A DNA stretch of 64,000 nt from JAIBJP01 sp035601195 (GTDB lineage Bacteria; Actinomycetota; Thermoleophilia; Gaiellales; Gaiellaceae). Under the pieces are notes generated by a model. That model worked only from the letters and a program-made list of their open reading frames with translations. It was not told where the DNA came from and ran no database searches. The position numbers and the translations under genes were made by a program. Positions 15,171 through 24,222 of this stretch are shown here, in pieces. The stretch's first letter is position 1; each line of letters opens with the position of its first letter. The DNA lies in assembly GCA_035601195.1 (NCBI GenBank), contig DATNOU010000095.1:1-64000 (forward strand), written 5' to 3'.

Positions 15171-16823
15171 TTAACCGCGCCATCGATTGGTGATCGGCAC
15201 GCGCCGGTCGCGGCCGAACGCCTTCGGGCGCAGCTTCACGCCTGGCGGCGCCTGGCGACGCTTGTACTCGGCGCGGTCGATCATCCCGACCGCACGGTCG
15301 ACGACGTCGGCGTCGAACCCGTTCGTCGTTAGTTCCTCGCGCGACTCGTCCAGCTGGTCGGCGCGGAGCTCGGCGCTCGGAGCGCGCTCGATCACGCTCC
15401 GCAGGATCAGCTCGCGGCCCGCTCTTTCGTTCAGATATCGGGCCAGGCGAAAGACGTCCGTCTTGTAGACGTCCTTCAGAAGGGCGAACCCGCCCGCCAT
15501 ATCGCCGTAGAGGGTCGCGTAGCCGACCGACAGTTCGCTCTTGTTCCCGGTCGCCAGGGGAAGCCAGCCGAACTTGTTCGACAGAGCCATCACGAGGAGG
15601 CCGCGGACTCTCGACTGGATGTTTTCTTCGGCGATGCCCGGCTCGGTTCCGGCGAACGCCTCCGCCAGCGCGGCTTCGACGGTGTCGACGATCGGCTCGA
15701 TCGGAATCTCGATGTAGCGGGCGCCGAGCGTCTCGGCGAGTCGCCGCGCGTCGGCCTGCGTCTCCTCGGACGAGTAGCGGGAAGGCATGGACACGCAGAC
15801 GACGTGCTCCGGCCCGAGAGCCTCGGCCGCGAGCGCCGCGGTCAGCGCCGAGTCGATCCCGCCGGAGACGCCGAGCACGACCTCGCGGAAATCGTTCTTC
15901 TGGACGTAGTCCCGGAGGCCCAGCTCGAGCGCGAGCCGCATCTGCTCGAGCTCGTGGAGCGGAGGAGCGACAACTGGCTTGGGCAGCTCGCCGCGGCTTT
16001 CTCGATCGGGAATGTCGATTACGGGCGGGTTCGGCATCTCCCGACGAGCCCGCGCGAGAGCGCGCCGACGGGCGTCTCGCAGCCGGCGTCCGACCGCGGT
16101 GGTCGAATCGACGTCCACGATCAGGAGCGCCTCCTCGAACGAGGGGGCGCGGGCCACGATGCGGCCCTCCTCGTCGAGAACGAGGCTGTGTCCGTCGAAG
16201 ATCAGCTCGTCCTGCGCGCCCACCGCGTTCACGAAGGCGATCCAGCAAGAGTTGTCGCGCGCCCGGGTTGCGAGCATCTCCTCGCGCTCCGCCCCTTTGC
16301 CAAGGTGGAACGGGGACGCGGAGATGTTGGCGACGATGTGCGCTCCCGCGAGCGCGAGATCGGTAGCGGGCGGCCCAGGCTGCCAAATGTCCTCGCAGAC
16401 CGTCGGGCCGACGAGGGTCTCCCCGCAGCGGAGCAGGACGAGCTCGCGCCCGGGCTGGAAGTAGCGGTCCTCGTCGAAGACTCCATAGTTGGGCAGGAAC
16501 TGCTTGCGATACATCGCCTTGACCTCGCCGTCGGCGCAAACCGCGCAGGCGTTGAAGAGGTCGCGGTCGAGGTGGGGGGCCCCGACGAGCGCAGCGATGC
16601 CCCTCGTCTCGGCCGCCACCGCGTCGAGCGTCTTGGCGGCCGCTCGGAGGAAACCGGGCCGCAGGAGCAGGTCCTCAGGCGGATAGCCCGTGGTCGCGAG
16701 CTCGGGGAAGAGGACGAGATCCGCGCCGGCCTCCCGCGCCTCCTCAAGGCGCGCGACGATCCGCTCGCGGTTTCCATCGAGGTCGCCAACGACGGTGTTC
16801 ATTTGTGCGAGCGCAAGCCGCAT
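15171..16823 (-). CDS. nadE: NAD+ synthase, glutamine-dependent
   Basis: A 550-aa two-domain enzyme making NAD+ from deamido-NAD+, ATP and glutamine. The N-terminal nitrilase-type glutaminase has Glu in DLVLFPELATTGYPPED, Lys in YRKQFLPNYGVFDE and Cys in LVGPTVCEDIWQPG. The C-terminal synthetase has the PP-loop GVSGGIDSALTAALA, and LPLATGNKSELSVGYATLYG. Length is as expected for the glutamine-dependent form (about 550-680). Single gene, start ATG 16823. Confidence 0.96.
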   Translation of the reverse strand: MRLALAQMNTVVGDLDGNRERIVARLEEAREAGADLVLFPELATTGYPPEDLLLRPGFLRAAAKTLDAVAAETRGIAALVGAPHLDRDLFNACAVCADGEVKAMYRKQFLPNYGVFDEDRYFQPGRELVLLRCGETLVGPTVCEDIWQPGPPATDLALAGAHIVANISASPFHLGKGAEREEMLATRARDNSCWIAFVNAVGAQDELIFDGHSLVLDEEGRIVARAPSFEEALLIVDVDSTTAVGRRLRDARRRALARARREMPNPPVIDIPDRESRGELPKPVVAPPLHELEQMRLALELGLRDYVQKNDFREVVLGVSGGIDSALTAALAAEALGPEHVVCVSMPSRYSSEETQADARRLAETLGARYIEIPIEPIVDTVEAALAEAFAGTEPGIAEENIQSRVRGLLVMALSNKFGWLPLATGNKSELSVGYATLYGDMAGGFALLKDVYKTDVFRLARYLNERAGRELILRSVIERAPSAELRADQLDESREELTTNGFDADVVDRAVGMIDRAEYKRRQAPPGVKLRPKAFGRDRRVPITNRWRG

Positions 16824-16950
16824 CAGGCGTAGTCTACCGGTTTTTGCCTCTCAGTCGAATACCCTCCCTCAAACGAGGGATTCCCTGCCAGAAAAGCGTG
16901 ACGCGGGCTTCCTCTTGTTCACGTCAGTCACTCAAAACGAAGGAGTCAGC

Positions 16951-17784
16951 GTGAACAGGCTACGGATAGTCCTGCTCGTGTCCCTCCTCGCCCTCGCCGC
17001 GGCAAGTGCGGGCCCGGCGTTCGGTCAGACAGCGGGGTTGGGGATCACGGGAGACACGAGCGCAGACGCAACAGTCGCGGATGCAGACGCGAGCGCGACG
17101 AATGGCGACACCAATGGCACCGTCTCGACAGGCGTCGGAGACGGCAGCGCTCTGACCGCCGGCGGCTCGAGCGGCGGTACCGGCGCCACTGCCGACATCG
17201 GCTGCATCGAGGGATCTGTTACGAGCGGGGTAGCCAGCTCGTCTGCCGGCCTCGGCTTCTGCGGCGCCGGTGCGCCCGCGGGCGGCGGGGCGGACGCGGT
17301 TGCCGGGAGCGGCGACTCGAGCGGTGACGTCGCAGTGGGCTGCTTGGACGCCAACGGCACGAGCAACGGCATTACCGGCGCTGGGAGCCTCGGCTCCTGT
17401 GAGGCCTCGGGCAGCGCCGTGGACGCTGCAGCTGCCAACGGTGATACAAGCGGCAGCGCGTTCGTCGGCTGCTTGGCCGGTAGCGTCTCCGGCACGGACA
17501 CGACCGGCGCCACGAGCGCTGGCGTCTGTCGCGCCGCCGGCACCACTCCGGGGCCTGGCGAAACGCCCGGAGATGACAGCGATGCCGACGACGGCACGGG
17601 TGCCGCGGCCGGAGAGACTGCCGGCGGCAACGCCTCCCCGCAGGGAGTGCTGGGGGCAGTGGCGTCGGGCGAGCTCCCCTACACGGGTCTCCCCGTCTGG
17701 GCGGTGACACTCGCCGGGCTCTTCCTCGCCGGGCTGGGCGTGCTGTTCAGACGGCGCCGCCCGGAAATCGCGGGCGCGCTCTAG
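16951..17784 (+). CDS. LPxTG-anchored secreted protein with three cysteine-pair repeats
   Basis: A 277-aa Gly/Ser/Thr/Ala-rich surface protein. The signal peptide (residues 1-26) ends ASAGPAFGQ. The C-terminus is a full sortase signal: LPYTG at 242-246, a membrane helix and an RRRR tail. Six cysteines sit at 85/104, 131/150 and 174/193, each pair exactly 19 residues apart in repeats beginning GC. Paired disulfides outside the cell are likely. The start is GTG 16951, 5 bp after AGGAG; the longer open frame upstream lies over nadE. No sortase gene is in the window. Function unknown. Confidence 0.82.
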   Translation: MNRLRIVLLVSLLALAAASAGPAFGQTAGLGITGDTSADATVADADASATNGDTNGTVSTGVGDGSALTAGGSSGGTGATADIGCIEGSVTSGVASSSAGLGFCGAGAPAGGGADAVAGSGDSSGDVAVGCLDANGTSNGITGAGSLGSCEASGSAVDAAAANGDTSGSAFVGCLAGSVSGTDTTGATSAGVCRAAGTTPGPGETPGDDSDADDGTGAAAGETAGGNASPQGVLGAVASGELPYTGLPVWAVTLAGLFLAGLGVLFRRRRPEIAGAL

Positions 17785-17791
17785 CCGGAGG

Positions 17792-19696
17792 CTAGGTTCG
17801 AATGACCCGGAGGCGTTCGACCTCGTCGAGCGCCTCCGGGTTCTCCACCGACGAGAGGTCGCCCGGATCCTGGCCGAGCAGGGCGGCTCGAACGGCGCGG
17901 CGGACGATCTTGGCGCTTCGCGTCTTCGGGAGCGCGGATACGAACACGACGCGCTCCGGCTTGAACGCCTTCCCGAGCTCCCGCGCCGCGCAGTCGGCGA
18001 CCTCGGAGGCGAGGCCGTCACCGGGGTCCTGACCGGGTTTCAGGACGCAGAAGACCCAGGCCACCTCGCCCTTCACCTCGTGGGGCACGCCCACAGCGGC
18101 CGCCTCGGAGACGGACGGATGAGCCACCACCGCCGATTCGATCTCTGCGGGGCCGATTCGTTTGCCCGCGATGTTGAGGGTGTCGTCGCTGCGCCCGTGC
18201 AGGAACCAGTAGCCGTCCTCGTCGACGGAGGCCCAGTCCCCGTGCACCCAGACGCCGGGCAGTCGCCGCCAGTATGTGTCGAGGTAGCGCTCGGGATCGC
18301 GCCAGAAGCCACGTGTCATCCCGGGGAACGGCTTGCGGCAGACGAGCTCGCCGACGTCGCCCGTGCCGACGAGCGACCTGCCTTCCGCATCGACCACGTC
18401 CATCGCCATGCCGAGGGCCGGGCCTCCGAGCGAACACGTCTTGATCGGGATCGCCGGCGTGGGCGAGAGGAAGCAGGCGCCTACCTCCGTCCCACCGGAG
18501 CAGTTGATGATCGGACAGCGGCCGCCGCCAACCTGCTCGAAGAGCCATCTGTATGGATCCGGGTTCCACGGCTCGCCGGTCGTCACGATCGTGCGCAGGG
18601 AGGAGAGATCGGCCTCGGGGTTGCCATGAGGGAGGAGCGCGCGAATGATGGTCGGTGAACAGCCGAGGATCGTCGCGCGCTCGCGCTCGATCAGCCGCCA
18701 GAGCCGGTCGGCCGGCTGGTCGGGCGCTCCCTCGGAGAAGATGAGGCGGCAGCCCAGCGCGCCCCCGCCGACGACCGTCCAAGGGCCCATGATCCAGCCC
18801 ATGTCCGTGGCGAAGAGGATGACGTCGTCCTCGTGCCCGTCGGCCTGGTAAGCGACCTCGCGGGTGATCGAGACTAGGAAGCCACCCTGCACGTGGACGA
18901 CTCCCTTGGGCTTCCCGGTCGTGCCTGACGTGTAGGTGAGCAGGTAGGGATGCTCGGAGTCGACCTCAAGCGGAGGCAGCGTGCCAGGGCCGAGCTCGGC
19001 TCCGTCCCAGGATCCGTCCGAGCGCGACCAGGTGACGACGTGCTCAACCGAGGGAGCCTCCTTCGCCGCCTCCTCGGCGGTTGTGCGCATGTCCAGCCAC
19101 TTGGCACGCCGAAGCGAACGGTCGGCGGTGACGATCACCTTGGCCTCGGAGTCCTGGAGGCGCTGCGCGACTGCGGGAGCCGCAAAGCCCGAGAAGATGG
19201 GTACCTGCACGGCGCCGATGTGGGCGCATGCGTGCGAGGCGACCGCGACCTCGGGGCACATCGGCATGTAGATGGCCACGCGGTCGCCGGGCTCGACGCC
19301 AAGCGCGGTCAGACCCTCGGCGAGACGCGTGACAGCCCGGGAGAGCTCCCTGAACGTCCACTCCCGCCGCTCACCGTCCTCGCCGGCGAAGACCGCGCCT
19401 ACGTCGGCGGGCCGCCGCTCAGCCCAGCGGTGGACGCAATTCCAGGCCAGGTTGAGCTTCCCGCCCACGAACCAGGTAGCCCATTCGGGGCCCTTCGAGA
19501 GATCGGCGACGCGGTCCCACGGCTGCGAGAACTCGAGCCCCAGGTCCTCGATCGCCGCCGGCCAGAACCAGTCTGGATCCTCCTGCGAGCGGCGCTGCAG
19601 CTCCCAGTAGTCCTCGAATCCGTGCCGGCGCATGAGGCGCACGACGTTGGCCCTTTCGAGCGCTTCCGCAGAGGGTTTCCACACGATTTCGGGCAT
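17792..19696 (-). CDS. Acyl-CoA synthetase, AMP-forming (acetyl-CoA synthetase-like)
   Basis: A 634-aa ANL-superfamily enzyme of the Acs branch. YTSGTTGKPKGVVHVQGG is the ATP-binding P-loop; NCSGGTEVGACFLSP is motif A5; GVWVHGDWASVDEDGYWFLHGR and SDDTLNIAGKRIGPAEIE are the hinge region; TRSAKIVRRAV carries the catalytic lysine. The GYWFLHGRSDDTLN motif and the length favour a short-chain acid substrate, but it is not certain to be acetate. Single gene, divergent from the MFS transporter and convergent with the LPxTG gene. Confidence 0.9.
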   Translation of the reverse strand: MPEIVWKPSAEALERANVVRLMRRHGFEDYWELQRRSQEDPDWFWPAAIEDLGLEFSQPWDRVADLSKGPEWATWFVGGKLNLAWNCVHRWAERRPADVGAVFAGEDGERREWTFRELSRAVTRLAEGLTALGVEPGDRVAIYMPMCPEVAVASHACAHIGAVQVPIFSGFAAPAVAQRLQDSEAKVIVTADRSLRRAKWLDMRTTAEEAAKEAPSVEHVVTWSRSDGSWDGAELGPGTLPPLEVDSEHPYLLTYTSGTTGKPKGVVHVQGGFLVSITREVAYQADGHEDDVILFATDMGWIMGPWTVVGGGALGCRLIFSEGAPDQPADRLWRLIERERATILGCSPTIIRALLPHGNPEADLSSLRTIVTTGEPWNPDPYRWLFEQVGGGRCPIINCSGGTEVGACFLSPTPAIPIKTCSLGGPALGMAMDVVDAEGRSLVGTGDVGELVCRKPFPGMTRGFWRDPERYLDTYWRRLPGVWVHGDWASVDEDGYWFLHGRSDDTLNIAGKRIGPAEIESAVVAHPSVSEAAAVGVPHEVKGEVAWVFCVLKPGQDPGDGLASEVADCAARELGKAFKPERVVFVSALPKTRSAKIVRRAVRAALLGQDPGDLSSVENPEALDEVERLRVIRT

Positions 19697-19753
19697 GTGG
19701 CTCCAGTCTACGGTTGTGCTAACTTAGCCCGTACTAACTTCTAGGAGGTGCTC

Positions 19754-21187
19754 ATGAAGGCGAGGATCCTGGCTCCGGAGAACCGCAAATGGTGGACGCT
19801 CGGCGCAGTCGCGTTCGGGCTCTTCATGATCATGCTCGACAACACGATCGTGAATGTCGCGCTCCCTGCCATCCAGCGCGACCTCCACATCGGCATCTCC
19901 GAGCTCGAGTGGGTCTTCAATGGCTATGCGCTCACCTTCGGCGTGCTCATGCTGACGGGCGGGAAGCTGGCCGATCTTCTGGGCCGCCGCCGGATATTCA
20001 TCGTCGGCCTCGTCGTCTTCACGGCGGCTTCCCTGGCCTGCGGTCTCGCGTCCAGCGCGGGCTTTCTCATCGGAGCGCGCGTCGTGCAGGGCGTGGGATC
20101 GGCGCTGATGAACCCCGCCACGCTTTCCATCATCACCGCCACGTTCCCGCCGCGGCAGCGGGGCATGGCAATCGGGGTCTGGGCTGGAGTCGCCGCCTTG
20201 GCGCTCGCGATCGGCCCGCTCGTTGGTGGCTTGATCACGCAGCACATCAGCTGGAACTGGATCTTCTTCATCAACGTCCCGGTCGGCATCCTCGCGATCA
20301 TCGTCACGAGGGTCGTGGTCGACGAATCCCGCGACACTTCGGCCAACCAGCGGCTCGACCTGCCGGGCTTGCTTTCCTCCGCCGTCGCGCTCTTCGCGCT
20401 CACGTACGGGCTGATCGAGGCGAACAAGTACGGCTGGACGTCGGGACGGATCCTGGGGCTCTTCGTGGTGGCGGTCGTCGGACTCGTCGTGTTCGTCGCG
20501 CTCGAGCTTCGTCAGCGGGCGCCCATGCTCGACCTTTCCCTGTTCAAGAACGGGACCTTCGCCGGTGCCAACTCCGTCATGTTGCTCGTCGGTCTGGCGA
20601 TGTTCGGCGTCTTCTTCTACAACTCGCTGTTCATCCAGAACATCATGGGGTACTCGGCGGTGCAGACCGGCGCCACGTTCCTGCCCATGACGGGGTTGAT
20701 CATCCTCGTCGCGCCGGTGGCCGGGAGGTTCTCGGATCGCGTGGGCTCCCGGTGGATGATGGGTGGAGGCATGGTGCTGCTCTCGCTCTCGCTCTTCATC
20801 TTCTCGCGCCTCGATGCGAGCTCGAACTTCTGGGACCTCCTCCCAGGGCTGATCGTGGGCGGATTCGGGATGGGCTTGGTGATGACGCCGACGACGGCCG
20901 CCGCGATGGGTTCCGTCGCTGTCGACAAGGCGGGCGTCGGCTCGGCCGTTCTGAACAGCATGCGCCAGGTAGGCGGTTCGCTCGGAATCGCAGTCATGGG
21001 GGCGATCGTCGCTTCCGAGGCTCACGCCCCTCCGGGCACTCCGCAAGCCGCCGCGGAGTTCGTGACCGGCTTCCAGCACGCGCTCGTCGTCGCCTCGCTC
21101 ATCGCGCTTGCCGGCGCGGTCCTCGCCGTGGCCACTGTGCGCAAGTACCGCCACCTAGAGGCGCCCGCCGTGGAGGCTGCTGCTTGA
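19754..21187 (+). CDS. MFS transporter, DHA2 (EmrB/QacA) drug-efflux family
   Basis: A 14-helix drug:proton antiporter, 477 aa. LDNTIVNVALPAIQRDL is the family motif D1 in helix 1; GKLADLLGRRRIFIVGLVVF is motif A; GPLVGGLITQHISWNWIFFI is motif C. Start ATG 19754 is 5 bp after AGGAGG; GTG 19748 is inside that site. The next gene overlaps it by 4 bp and encodes a TetR repressor, which probably controls this operon in response to the exported compound. Confidence 0.93.
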   Translation: MKARILAPENRKWWTLGAVAFGLFMIMLDNTIVNVALPAIQRDLHIGISELEWVFNGYALTFGVLMLTGGKLADLLGRRRIFIVGLVVFTAASLACGLASSAGFLIGARVVQGVGSALMNPATLSIITATFPPRQRGMAIGVWAGVAALALAIGPLVGGLITQHISWNWIFFINVPVGILAIIVTRVVVDESRDTSANQRLDLPGLLSSAVALFALTYGLIEANKYGWTSGRILGLFVVAVVGLVVFVALELRQRAPMLDLSLFKNGTFAGANSVMLLVGLAMFGVFFYNSLFIQNIMGYSAVQTGATFLPMTGLIILVAPVAGRFSDRVGSRWMMGGGMVLLSLSLFIFSRLDASSNFWDLLPGLIVGGFGMGLVMTPTTAAAMGSVAVDKAGVGSAVLNSMRQVGGSLGIAVMGAIVASEAHAPPGTPQAAAEFVTGFQHALVVASLIALAGAVLAVATVRKYRHLEAPAVEAAA

Positions 21188-21795
21188 GCACCACGCGCCT
21201 CCCCGCGGAGGAGCGGCGAGCTGCGCTGCTCGAGACGGCTTGCAGGCTCTTTTCCGAGGGCAGCTACCGCGGGACGACCACGGCCGACATTGCCCGAGAG
21301 GCCGGTGTGACCGAGCCCGTCCTCTACCGCCATTTCGACTCCAAGCGGGACCTCTATCTGGCCTGCCTCGAGGCGACCTGGGCCGGAGTCCGCGCCATGT
21401 GGGAGGAGGCCATCGCCGCGGAGCAGGATCCGTCGCTCTGGGTCGCGACGATGGGTCGCTCCTTCATCGAGTCCGAGGCGGAACGGCCGGTCATCTCCAA
21501 CCTGTGGGTGCAGGCGATAGCCGAAGGGAGCGAGGACGCCGTCATCGGCGCTTACATGAAGGAGCACATGCGGGAGGTGCACGCCTATACCGTGGCTGTG
21601 ATCAGGCGGGCGCAGGAGACGGGCGGGATCGAGGCCGAACGCGATCCCGACGCCGAAGCGTGGATCTTCATTGCTCTCGGGCTCCTGACCATGGCCGATC
21701 GGGTCCTGGACGGAGTCATGCGCGAGAGCTGGCCGGCAATCCGGGCCTCGCGCCTCCGCTGGATGACGGGGCGCGATCCAGGGCCGTTGGTCTGA
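21184..21795 (+). CDS. TetR family transcriptional regulator
   Basis: A 203-aa repressor. The N-terminal HTH is clear: LLETACRLFSEGSYRGTTTA, then DIAREAGVTEPVLYRHFDSK. A helical ligand-binding domain follows. The TTG start overlaps the TGA of the efflux gene as TTGA (21184-21187), so it is translated with the pump and probably autoregulates it. A strong hairpin follows the gene. Confidence 0.9.
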   Translation: MSTTRLPAEERRAALLETACRLFSEGSYRGTTTADIAREAGVTEPVLYRHFDSKRDLYLACLEATWAGVRAMWEEAIAAEQDPSLWVATMGRSFIESEAERPVISNLWVQAIAEGSEDAVIGAYMKEHMREVHAYTVAVIRRAQETGGIEAERDPDAEAWIFIALGLLTMADRVLDGVMRESWPAIRASRLRWMTGRDPGPLV

Positions 21796-22095
21796 ATTCG
21801 GTATGCGCTTCACCGCCGGGTGAAGCGCCGCCCTTTCGGGGGATGACGCGGGCCGCCGACGGGGCAATGCTGCGTCCATGCTTTGCCGCTTAAAGGCGAC
21901 GACCCGGAGACTTCGGCTCTGCGGCCCAGCCGATGCCTCCGGGTTTGGTGTCGCCGCGAATCTGGCGCGCCTCCCGCACCCCTCTGCCTGGCGTCCGGCC
22001 GGAATGCGAGTCAGTCGGACTATAGCCAGTCGGCCCCATAAGTCAAGTGAGCTTGTGAAGTAGATATTTCGCCGTATAGTTCACCTTACGAAACC
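21796..22095. other. Gene-free stretch with terminator-like hairpin and promoter
   Basis: 300 bp without a convincing gene. It contains a perfect 10-bp inverted repeat, GCGCTTCACC-GCCG-GGTGAAGCGC (21805-21828), just after the TetR stop. It lacks a T-run but probably ends or stabilises the MFS-tetR message. The right end carries the promoter of the HTH-TPR gene. Confidence 0.6.
22053..22080 (+). promoter_or_regulatory. Predicted promoter of HTH-TPR regulator A
   Basis: TTGTGA (22053-22058), a 16-bp spacer and TATAGT (22075-22080) fit a housekeeping promoter. The expected start near 22087 leaves only about 9 nt before the ATG at 22096, with no ribosome-binding site, so the message may be leaderless. 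An imperfect palindrome, CAAG-TGAG-CTTG (22044-22055), overlaps the -35 and could be an operator. Confidence 0.5.
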
Positions 22096-23438
22096 ATGCG
22101 CGATCAGTTGACCACCACGCCCCGCACCGCCCCGGCCGTCAGAACGACGCTCGGGGATCGCGTGCGCCAGCTGCGGATCGCGAAGGGCCTTACGCAGACG
22201 GAGCTCGCCGGCGAGCGCTTCTCGAAGGAGTACGTGAGCCAGATCGAGCGCGGCAAGACGCGCCCGACGGGCGAGACGATCGAGTGGCTGGCTGCGCAGC
22301 TCGGCGTCGACCAGAGCTTCCTCGAGACGGGCGTCTCCTCGAGCGAGCGCGAGCGTGTCGAAAGCGTCATCGCGCGTGCCGAGGCGGCTCTCGAGTCGAA
22401 CTCGCACCAGGACGCGGTCGACGAGCTTGCGCAGCTCGGCGGAGCACTCGAGTCCGTGGCCGTTCCGGCGTTGCAGCTCCGCGCCCTCCTGGCAGACTCC
22501 TGGGGGCGCATGAACCTCGGCGAGGTGCGAGAAGCGATCGCCCGCCTGGAAGCGGCCCGCCAGCTCGCCGAAGCGCCGACGTTCAGCGACGTCGACCGAG
22601 CCGAGATTCTCTACCGCCTCGGAGTCTGCAGGTACAAGCTTTCCTCCATCTCGACGGCCGTCGCGCTCCTCAGCGAGGCGCTCGACCTCGCCGAGCGCTC
22701 GGGCCTCCCCGCCGACCGTCTGCGCTCGAACGCTCTTGGCTGGCGCTCCCGCTGCTACAGGCGACAGCGTGACTGGGAAGCCGCTCGCGAGGACGTCGAA
22801 CGCGCGCTGAGCTCGCCGAGGGCCTCAACGACCGGCGCACGGTCGCCCACCACTACTTCCAGGTCTCGCTCATCGCCGAGCGCACGGGCCACTGGGTCCT
22901 CGCCCGTTCCTACGCCGAGCGCGCAAAGACCCAGTACGAGGAGCTCGCCGACCAGGCAAACGTCGGAAAGCTCCTGAACAACCTCGGCGGCCTCAACTTC
23001 CAGCTCGGCAAGCCGCAGGAGGCGATCCGTCACCTGAAGGATGCGTACCGCGTCCTCCTGGATGTCGGCAGCGAAGCCGACGCCGGGTACGTCGTCTCCT
23101 CGCTGGCGCAGGTTCACCTTCGCACCGGCGAGCCGAAGCTCGCGGAGGAACAAGCGAGGCACGCGCTCGAGCTCCTCGGTGACCGGGTTGACGTCCTCGA
23201 TGAGATCGGAAACGCCCAGCTCGTGCTCGGGCGCTCACTCCTCGAGCAGGATCGTCTCGACGAGGCGGATGAGCTTTTCAAGGCTGCGGAGGCGAGCTTC
23301 GAGCAGCTCTCCTCGGTCAGCCACCGCGCCGCGGCGTGGGTCGCACAGGGCGACCTGGCTGTGCGCCGCGGCGAAGACAGGCATGCGGCGCACCTCTACC
23401 GGCGCGCGGCAGAGGCTCTACAGGACTTCCGGTTCTAG
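22096..23438 (+). pseudogene. HTH-TPR transcriptional regulator A, broken by a one-base frameshift
   Basis: An XRE-type HTH at about residues 18-72 (GDRVRQLRIAKGLTQTELAG and EYVSQIERGKTRPTGETIEW) is followed by TPR repeats. The frame is intact to 22808, where CT-GAG lacks one base. The other frame then carries ELAEGLNDRRTVAHHYFQVS, YAERAKTQYEELADQ and LLNNLGGLNFQLGKPQEAI to the stop at 23436-23438. Restoring one base gives 447 aa, close to regulator B (433 aa, 37146-35845). The TPR tail is well preserved on both sides, so the shift is recent, a sequencing error, or rarely a programmed event. Two tiny ORFs follow. Confidence 0.85.
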
Positions 23439-23455
23439 GAAGGGAGGTGACGTAC

Positions 23456-23554
23456 ATGAACGCACGTCAAATTCAGCTTCTCGTTCTACTGACGCTGCTG
23501 GCTTCGTTCCTCGCCAAGGTGCACATGGCGATCGGCTTCTTCGACGGTCACTAG
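23456..23554 (+). CDS. 32-residue hydrophobic peptide following regulator A
   Basis: ATG 23456 lies behind the strong ribosome-binding site GGGAGGTGA, 17 bp after the regulator stop. The product has a short polar N-terminus (MNARQIQ), a hydrophobic core (LLVLLTLLASFLA) and a C-terminal segment KVHMAIGFFDGH. It looks like a small exported or membrane-inserted peptide. Position right after an HTH-TPR regulator is that of Phr/PapR-type signal precursors in RRNPP systems. A plain membrane micropeptide is the alternative. Confidence 0.6.
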   Translation: MNARQIQLLVLLTLLASFLAKVHMAIGFFDGH

Positions 23555-23620
23555 CGGGGCGGAAGGATCTGGAGTCCTCGCGTCGAATGTTCGACGGCGC
23601 GCGACCTGAGACTTTCGACG

Positions 23621-23728
23621 ATGGAACCACGTCCTTCCCTCCGCCCACTCGCCCCGTTGATCGGAACGCTGGCAGCACTGTGGCTCGTTACGGCCGGCCT
23701 GATCGCGGCGCAACTGCTGGCGGGTTAG
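23621..23728 (+). CDS. Possible 35-residue hydrophobic peptide
   Basis: ATG 23621 begins MEPRPSLRPLAPLIG followed by TLAALWLVTAGLIAAQLLAG and TAG. The arginine/proline-rich head and single hydrophobic helix resemble a small membrane or exported peptide. There is no clear ribosome-binding site, so support is weaker than for the 32-residue ORF 66 bp upstream. Confidence 0.35.
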   Translation: MEPRPSLRPLAPLIGTLAALWLVTAGLIAAQLLAG

Positions 23729-23731
23729 CAG

Positions 23732-24133
23732 CTAGTCGTTCGGGCCTTCGGCCCCGACGTCGACCTGCATTGCCGCCCTCATCAGCTCCCGCAGGCTGAC
23801 GACGCCTATCGTCCTACCCTCTTCGACCACCGGCAGGTGGCGAAAGCCCTGCTCGAGCATCGTTCGCATGGCCTCGTCGGCAGATGTCGCCTCCGTGGCG
23901 GTCATCGGATCCACGGTCATCCATTCACGCACGCGCGCCTCGCTCGTGTGCACGCGCCCGGCGACTGCCCGGAGGAGATCCCGCTCGGTGAGGATGCCGA
24001 TCAGCCGCCCGGAATCGAGCACCACGGCGGACCCCACCCCGTCCTCGGCCATCCGCTCGGCAGCCTCTCCCAGCGTGTCCTCCGGCGCGACGGAAACCAC
24101 CGCGCCTGTCATGAGCTCACTCAGACGCGTCAT
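23732..24133 (-). CDS. CBS-domain pair protein
   Basis: A 133-aa stand-alone Bateman module of two CBS domains: MTGAVVSVAPEDTLGEAAER with GRLIGILTERDLLRAVA, then MTVDPMTATEATSADEAM with GRTIGVVSLRELMRA. Such modules bind adenosine ligands (AMP, ATP, SAM). With no fused effector domain its target is unknown. Convergent with the peptide ORFs. Confidence 0.9.
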   Translation of the reverse strand: MTRLSELMTGAVVSVAPEDTLGEAAERMAEDGVGSAVVLDSGRLIGILTERDLLRAVAGRVHTSEARVREWMTVDPMTATEATSADEAMRTMLEQGFRHLPVVEEGRTIGVVSLRELMRAAMQVDVGAEGPND

Positions 24134-24222
24134 CCGCCGAGCATAGCCCCGCCGTGGCCCGCCCGCCAGACGGGTTTCCTGGATGAATCCGTGTGCGGGC
24201 CCCAGCGGTACAGTTGCCTGGA

